This document shows positions 57,650-64,000 of a stretch of DNA of 64,000 nucleotides, in pieces. The translations under genes and the position numbers were made by a program. This DNA comes from Eriocheir sinensis (lineage: Eukaryota > Arthropoda > Malacostraca > Decapoda > Varunidae): NCBI RefSeq assembly GCF_024679095.1, contig NC_066522.1, forward strand, positions 8,224,614 through 8,288,613, in the 5' to 3' direction. The notes under the pieces are model-generated. The model saw nothing but the letters and a program-made list of their open reading frames with translations, was not told the origin of the DNA and did not search any database. How positions within the stretch are numbered: the stretch's first letter is position 1; each line of letters begins with the position of its first letter.

Positions 57650-57650
57650 C
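57572..57650. repeat. (AGT)n after the retroelement fragment
   Basis: AGT/TAG trinucleotides with two AAA interruptions; the same motif and phase as the tract on the other side (56671-56822). Confidence 0.95.
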
Positions 57651-58040
57651 CGTGTAAATTGAGTTACCAACACAAATCGAGTAAAGTGAAAGCGATCTCG
57701 ACAGCCCCGTAGAGTTAATCGCCGCGACATTCTGACTCCCCTTCCTGTACCTGGCCTTCCACCCCTTCCCGGCCCACAGTCTCATACCCTATGTCTCCTC
57801 AGGTTCCTCGCAACAAACCCTACCTCCTTGACCACATCACCTGTCCACCCCTTCCCTACAACTCGCCCCAAGACAATGCATTCTTCCGCCCAGGCCACCC
57901 GCTCCTCGTAAAAAAGACAATACTGTGATAGTGCATTCCTATCTGGCTCGCTGATTGCCTACCGTGCTACCGTATTATGCGCACTCCTGTATTATATTCA
58001 GTGACAGAACTTCGAGATAACCGAATGGGAGTGGAATCAG

Positions 58041-58042
<2 letters not shown>
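57651..58042. other. spacer, nothing recognised
   Basis: Mixed sequence with no gene or repeat family recognised. Confidence 0.5.
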
Positions 58043-58371
<329 letters not shown>

Positions 58372-58454
58372 GTAGGGCCAAGTTCTGCCTACTGAATATG
58401 TAACCGTCTGCGATTGACTGAAAATTCCCCATGACCCAAAGTTATATATAGATC

Positions 58455-59270
58455 CGGAATATGCGTCTAACGTCTGTAATAGGTAAGGTGCTTGAGATCT
58501 TAATTAGTAATAAGAATTACACCTCCATTTGTGAGTTAACTTGAAAGTCATTCACTAATTAAAGATTCACAACACTGCTTCCGAAATAAGAGATCTAGTT
58601 TGTTTAACTTACTGACCTTTTATAATGACCTCTTTTCAGTTAACGACGTAACCAGATCAGTGGACGTAGTTTATGTGGATACTCAAAAGGCGTTTGATAA
58701 AGCTTTAATTCATAAATTAATTTACCAAACCAAACACCTAGGTATTGAAGGTAAAGTACACGATTGGATAGAAAACTGGCTGAACAACAGGCAACAAAAG
58801 ATGGTGATCAGTGGAGGTTCCTCGGAGTGGGCACCTGTCACTAGTGGTGTCCCCACAGGGCTCCTTTCTTGGTCCAGTGCTGTTCATAATGAACATCAAT
58901 GTTAAACTCAACAATAAATTCCATAAATTTGAGGACAACACAGAGTTTTGAATTTTCATCCTCCGAGACCAAGACAGCCAAAACCTTCAAAGGATATGCG
59001 TAGGATTTCAGCATGGTCTGACAGATGGGAGCTGCCCATTAATATAGATAAAAGCCAGAATCTTTAAGCCGAAATTAAAATAAGAAATATATGGAAAACA
59101 ATGAAATATATGGTGTGTAATTCAAAGGCATACAGTGTGTTAAGCACCTTGGTGAAAACATCCCGTATATTTTCAGTTTTTCAAAACACTGCATTGCAGC
59201 AGGAAAGAAAGCAAACAAGTGGCTACAGTTTACGATGAGAGGAAATCGTGAGCCTTTTTCAAACCATCTG
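58455..59270 (+). mobile_element. LINE reverse transcriptase fragment, decayed
   Basis: On the + strand: RLTSVIGKVLEI (near 58466), SLFNLLTFYNDLFSVND, VVYVDTQKAFDKALIHKLIY (motif A; Asp present), WIENWLNNRQQKMVISGGSS and EWAPVTSGVPTGLLSW (motif B, frame broken), then HKFEDNTEF where an FADDT-type catalytic motif C is expected, and WSDRWELPINIDKS. Several frameshifts and the lost Asp pair make it inactive. It is from another LINE lineage than the 2.5-5.1 kb copy. Confidence 0.8.
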
Positions 59271-59325
59271 CTACTTCACTTCACCAATACAATAAACAAG
59301 AAACCAAAAATATATTGGTCACCAA

Positions 59326-59326
<1 letters not shown>

Positions 59327-59379
<53 letters not shown>
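59327..59379. repeat. (AC)n microsatellite
   Basis: About 53 bp of AC. Confidence 0.95.
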
Positions 59380-59381
<2 letters not shown>

Positions 59382-59565
59382 CGATAACTCACATTATGTT
59401 CCCCCAACAATCACATTCCCATAACGCGCATATAACCCGTAACAACAGCGGTAATCTCATCGGGAAAAAGAGAAACGAGAAACTCCAAGTAATCACAGCT
59501 ATAATGACTTTAAAACTGCCTCCATTGTTGCGGCGAAATTGCAGGGAAATTGAGAGTTTAGCTTC

Positions 59566-59570
<5 letters not shown>

Positions 59571-59635
<65 letters not shown>
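59571..59635. repeat. (AC)n microsatellite
   Basis: About 65 bp of AC, 34 bp before a hAT-type MITE. Confidence 0.95.
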
Positions 59636-59638
<3 letters not shown>

Positions 59639-59669
59639 GAAGGAAACTTTAAACGCCATCATATGAAGC

Positions 59670-59883
59670 CAGCGTTACCAAATTATCGTACTCAGGACAT
59701 CGTATTATTTTCCGATTTCTGGCTCATAACTATTGCAAAAATAACATCAATAATCAACGAGTTTAACAATAACATTAAATGAAAATCGTTAGTCGTGTGG
59801 GTACGACGGTTTGGAGTCTGAAATCAGCAAATATAATACACTAAGTTCGATGATCCACTATGTACGATAAATTGGAGACGTTG
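59670..59883. mobile_element. hAT-type MITE, second complete copy
   Basis: 214 bp starting CAGCGTTACCAAATTATCGT and ending, inverted, CAACGTCTCCAATTTATCGT. The flanks TATGAAGC and TATGGAGC form an 8-bp duplication with one mismatch. Confidence 0.85.
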
Positions 59884-60480
59884 TATGGAGCTTGTGAAGG
59901 GAGTCCAACGCGGGATATGAGGCCAGCGACCGGGCGAGGCGAGGCGCTCAAACTGTACCGGTGATTCTCCTTCGCCCTCCACGTCAGTCACACGAGGGCC
60001 ACGGTTGAGAGAGGACGTGTCGCTTGCTCTTTCCCCCTCTTCTCTCTCAGTCACGCTTCTCGTTTACACGGAATACAGTTGACAGATAAAGTTATAAAGT
60101 CTGCATGACCAGGAAAAAGGGAAAAGGAAACCACACAACGTTTCATAAGTTCAAGACATTTAACCGACGAAACAAAAAGTCTGCAAGCTACAAAATAATA
60201 GAAAATCGTATTAAAGAAATTCCGAACTACAAAAACTTTTCAAACATTCCCCAGAGCGACCAAACAAGCCAATATTGGACCCTTACAGAATACCGCTGGC
60301 AGTGATACTTTCCTCGTTATTTTAGAAACAAAACTTGGAAGCAAACTTACAAACAAACTTACGAGGACACGCACGCAGTTCACGGTCACAGGATTTCGTG
60401 ACGGTCTTCCAATACAACTGCACCAGAAAACATCGTGCCCACCGCCCCTTCGATATAGCGTGTGGGTGTTCGTTGGTTGG
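59884..60480. other. no gene recognised
   Basis: Short Lys/Asn-rich frames (60105-60300) have no recognised family. Nothing else is seen. Confidence 0.5.
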
Positions 60481-61870
60481 TTGGCCCCTCAGTCCCTACA
60501 TCATCTCCCTCGCCACTACTAACACCTCAAGACAACACCTATACCTCGCCTGTCGAAAGATTAGAAGGTAAGTGTCTTGGGATCTTGCTTATAAGGTTCT
60601 GTCCTCTTTACCTCGTCCTCCACACCTGATCCTCCGCGCCACCACTAGCACTAACACCTGTCCCTGCTCATCACCACCTGTATCTCGCCCGTCGTTAGGT
60701 TCGGAGGTAAGTGTCTCGGGGGTCTCGCTAATATGGTTATCTCTGTCCAATACACCTCGTCTTCTTTACCTCATCCTTCTTACCACGGCTACCACTCATC
60801 GCCTGTCCCCGCTCATCACAACTACACCTGTGTCTCACCAGTGGTCAGGTTGAATGGTAAGTGTCTCGGGCTCTCGCAAAGTCTCACTCTGTCATGAACA
60901 ACTCGTCGTCTTCACCTCATCCTCCTCACAACCACTACAACTTAACACCTGTCCCTGTCGGTCGTCGTCAGGTTGAAAGGTAACTGTCTTGGCGTCTCGG
61001 TTATAAAGTTCACGCTGTCTTCTACACCTCGTCGTCCCCATCTTATCCTCTTAACGATCCCTACCACTCATTACCTGACCCTGCTCATCACCACACGCCT
61101 GTATCTCGCTCGTCGTCTGGTTGGAAAGTAAATGTTGGGGCCTCGCTAATAAGGTTCCTTCTTTCCTCTACACCTCCTTTTCTTCACGTCATCCTTCTCA
61201 CCACCCCTACCACTCATTACCTGACCCTGCTAATCACCACACACCTGTATCTCGCTCGTCGTCTGGTTGGAAAGTAAATGTTGGGGCCTCGCTAATAAGG
61301 TTCCTTCTGTCCTCTACACCTCCTTTTCTTCACGTCATCCTTCTCACCACCCCTACCACTCATTACCTGACCCTGCTCATCACCACCACACCTGTATCTC
61401 GCTCGTCGTCTGGTTGGAAAGTAAATGTTGGGGCCTCGATAATATGGTTCCTTCTGTCCTCTACACCTCCTTTTCCTCACGTCATCCTTCTCACCACCCC
61501 TACCACTCATTACCTGACCCTACTCATCACCACACGCCTGTATCTCGCTCGTCGTCTGGTTGGAAAGTAAATGTTGGGGTCTCGCTAATATGGTTCCTTC
61601 TGTCCTCTACACCTTTTCCTCACGTCATCCTTCTCACCACCCCTACCACTCATTACCTGACCCTGCTCATCACCACCACACCTGTATTTCGCTTTTCGTC
61701 AGGTTGAATGGTAGGTGTCTCAAGGTCTCGCTACTGTCATCTATATCTCGTCTCCTTCACCTCTTCCTCCTCATCTCCACACCCACTGAACACGTCTCTG
61801 CTCATCACCACCATACATGTGTCTCGTCCGTCGTCAAGTTGAAAAGTAAGTGTGTCTCGAGACCACACTA
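60481..61870 (+). repeat. ~146-bp tandem array with repeated donor-like sites
   Basis: About ten units. Each contains CCTGTATCTCGCTCGTCGTC, GGTTGGAAAGTAAATGTTGG (or GGTTGAAAGGTAA and similar), GCCTCGCTAATAAGGTTCC and CCTACCACTCATTACCTGAC. The GTAAGT-type motif occurs near 60570, 60707, 60858, 60979, 61127, 61273, 61419, 61565, 61711 and 61844. The central units are the most alike. Confidence 0.9.
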
Positions 61871-61871
61871 T

Positions 61872-62093
61872 GGGTCATAATTCTTAAACATTTCGGCGCC
61901 CAGGCACGCACTTCTGACAAGGTTTTCGTAGTTGTAGGCATTTCCATAGATAGTTTTATGTCCTGTTGGTAGTTTTACAAAGCTTCTGCACCATGAAAAT
62001 TAAAAAGAACTAACAAGAACTTGATTAATCTCCTTTTTGGCCTTTGGAAAGAGTTGATGTGAGAAGCGTAAGCGTCTGAGAATACCGACTGGT
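61872..62093 (+). repeat. dispersed ~210-bp repeat, copy 4
   Basis: GGGTCATAATTCTTAAACAT, CTGACAAGGTTTTCGTAGTT, AATCTCCTTTTTGGCCTTTG and GTTGATGTGAGAAGCGTAAG; the same family as 7236, 21066 and 21347. Confidence 0.6.
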
Positions 62094-62150
62094 CACTTTC
62101 TATGAGCAATGAACGAGTGAAATGCGGCTCCCTCGCTACCCGTGTCTTAT

Positions 62151-62215
62151 TTTTTTAATGTAAAGAAGGCAGCCGAAGGGAAAAAAATACAAAAAGGCCC
62201 GTATTGAGTAAATAA
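62151..62215 (+). repeat. short dispersed repeat, + copy
   Basis: TTTTTTAATGTAAAGAAGGC, AGCCGAAGGGAAAAAAATAC and AAAAAGGCCCGTATTGAG resemble the 48412 family. Confidence 0.5.
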
Positions 62216-62309
62216 CGCTTCCCTTGAAAGTTACAAACATGGGATGGGAAAGTTTATAAGTTTCGAGAAAAATATATATAAAAGTAAATAGCGGGGATTA
62301 CCTTTCTAT

Positions 62310-62625
62310 GTATCCGGGAGGAGTAAGTTTAAATTGAGTTACGTAGAGCAAAGCGAGTTCTGAATGCTTGTCGGTTCCCTTCCCGTTCAAGTAACATGAA
62401 CAAGTTTTTGAATTGAGTGAATGAAAAGCCGCGGTTCCGTTCCATCTGGTGGGAGTAAGTTTAAGTTATGTAGTGAAAAAAAAATGAGTGAGCACGTATG
62501 GCAGTTTCCTTTCCGTGCAGGTGACACGAACAAACTAAATCTAAGTTGTATAGAGTTTATGAGGAGCAAATCGAGCACGGTGGGGATGAACAGCGAAACC
62601 ATCCTCACCGATTAAATATGAATAT
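62310..62625. repeat. two to three diverged ~130-bp tandem copies
   Basis: GGGAGGAGTAAGTTTAAATTG and GTGGGAGTAAGTTTAAGTTAT start similar segments, each followed by a GGTTCC/AGTTTCC..TTCCCGT and ACATGAACAAG/ACACGAACAAA phrase. Confidence 0.6.
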
Positions 62626-62955
62626 GTTAGAATGAAGTAAGAAGAGAAAAATATTGCAGTATTGAGAATAGGCATCTTACTGGTTCATTTCCTATACATG
62701 AAAAAAGTATGCCAGTATGAAACGAGCTGCACGGCTGAAATAAGATTGACTATCACCTCTGCTAAATGCTACTTACTGGTGTGTCCTTCTAGTGTCTTGT
62801 AGCTGCCACCTCACCACCAACAAAACCACCATTACCTGAAACAACCAGAAAAAAAGGGTTATTAGTGACGAGAATCAAAATGGTACAGTGTCAGCATCAA
62901 AACTAAAAAAGATAAAAAATCAAAATCAAATTGAAATCATAAAACTACCCAAAGC
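62626..62955. other. no gene recognised
   Basis: Mixed AT-rich sequence, nothing recognised. Confidence 0.5.
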
Positions 62956-62958
62956 AAA

Positions 62959-62959
62959 C

Positions 62960-63003
<44 letters not shown>

Positions 63004-63018
63004 AACAATAACAATAAC

Positions 63019-63091
<73 letters not shown>

Positions 63092-63110
63092 GTAATAATA
63101 ATAATACCAA
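62959..63110. repeat. (CAA)n-(AATAAC)n-(AAT)n compound microsatellite
   Basis: CAA trinucleotides to about 63001, AATAAC to about 63022, AAT to about 63106. Confidence 0.95.
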
Positions 63111-63333
63111 CAACCACCACTACCGCGAGTATTAATATTCTAAACTTCATCTCCAATTCCTTCTCCCGAGATTCGAGACCAAAGCATATTAAAAAAAGAA
63201 CCCTTGCATAAAGTTCTCTAATTATTTTCCCCTTCCCCTCAAACCAACTTCGCTTTACCTCACCTTTACCTGCAGCGGAGGGAGCCAAAACGTGAAAACT
63301 GTTGATACTGATTTGTCGAGAATAATTTAACAA

Positions 63334-63337
<4 letters not shown>

Positions 63338-63382
<45 letters not shown>

Positions 63383-63428
63383 ATCTATCTATCTGTCTCC
63401 ATCTCTTAATCTATCTATCTATCAACCT
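63338..63428. repeat. (CT)n then TCTA
   Basis: (CT)n at 63338-63381 followed by TCTA/TCTG. Confidence 0.93.
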
Positions 63429-63806
63429 ATTTGTCTACCACCAATGACTAGGGAAAGATGGTGAAAGTGTGACGGTGAGAGGAATGAGAGATGATGCAGG
63501 TGAGAAGGTGAGGGAAGGTGAGAGGAGAAAAAGGAAGAGGTGGTGATGATGCGGTATGACGAAGTGGTGATGACATTGAAAGAAGGAAAGAAAGAGACAG
63601 AGGGAAAAAAAGAAAGAACGAAAGACGAATGAATGTTAGTGAAAGTAATGATGATGTTGTAGAGGGATATGGTGGTGGTAGTGGTGGTGGTGGTAGTGGT
63701 GGTGATGATGGTTGTCGTAGATGGGGGGTGGGGTAGGAAGGAACAGGACACGTTATTTATTTACGCCAAACCGGGACCAGAAAAGTTACATATGATGTTA
63801 GGCTTA

Positions 63807-63810
<4 letters not shown>

Positions 63811-63900
<90 letters not shown>
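63811..63900. repeat. (CT)45 microsatellite
   Basis: About 90 bp of CT near the end of the window. Confidence 0.96.
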
Positions 63901-63903
<3 letters not shown>

Positions 63904-64000
63904 ATGATATATTTTTATCTGGATTACTTTTTGCCCCGATCATTTTTTTTTCCCGAGTAAGGAATTTTGAAAGATTTTGTTTCTAATTAGCAAGAATCCC

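Noticed and set aside
60105..60305. Lys/Asn-rich 66-codon frame as a small gene
   Set aside because: No family is recognised, composition follows the AT-rich surroundings, and there is no splice or promoter evidence.

Overview
The window looks like nuclear DNA from an arthropod, most likely a decapod crustacean. The signs are very dense long microsatellites ((AC)n, (CT)n, (TA)n and TAGA-type tracts, many over 80 bp), degraded LINE and Penelope-like retroelements, MITE families, an interstitial TTAGG block (the arthropod telomere motif), and one widely spaced gene with short GC-rich exons. The species assignment is inference; no bacterial-type gene organisation is present.

One host gene can be supported. 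It is an anoctamin/TMEM16 family member most like ANO8, on the + strand, running from 6539 (3' part of a gene whose first exons lie upstream or were not recognised) to a stop codon at 39706-39708. Fifteen exons were placed with GT-AG boundaries. All splice phases agree and give 975 codons with no internal stop. The product has the cytosolic N-terminal region, the transmembrane core, an acidic Glu-rich cytosolic loop unique to the ANO8 type, and a long Ser/Pro-rich C-terminal tail encoded by the last exon.

Layout: 1-2.1 kb simple repeats and a TTAA-flanked MITE; 2.5-5.1 kb a broken CR1/L2-like LINE (minus); 6.5-13.2 kb ANO8 exons 1-5 (numbered within this window); 13.2-20.8 kb a large intron holding a Penelope-like element between long (TA)n tracts; 20.8-34.4 kb exons 6-14, with introns filled by minisatellites, MITEs and two arrays built from splice-acceptor-like units; 34.4-38.7 kb the last intron (LINE remnant, long AC/CT/TA tracts, a possible 51-nt cassette exon); 38.7-39.7 kb the terminal exon; 39.7-42.4 kb probable 3' UTR. 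From 42.4 to 64 kb no gene was recognised: tandem arrays of about 147, 81, 42, 130 and 146 bp, MITEs, two more retroelement fragments and many microsatellites.

The most unusual structure is the relation between repeats and splice sites. The satellite at 32.6-34.2 kb is made of 68/69-bp monomers, each carrying a copy of the 3' splice site and first bases of the exon directly downstream. A second array (24.5-26.1 kb) has the same logic for another exon, and a third (60.5-61.9 kb) carries repeated donor-like sites. MITEs sit inside two of these arrays, one ending 21 nt before a real acceptor. One in-frame exon is bracketed by complementary (CU)n and (GA)n tracts. The Penelope-like element carries 148-bp inverted terminal repeats and a hammerhead-ribozyme-like motif.
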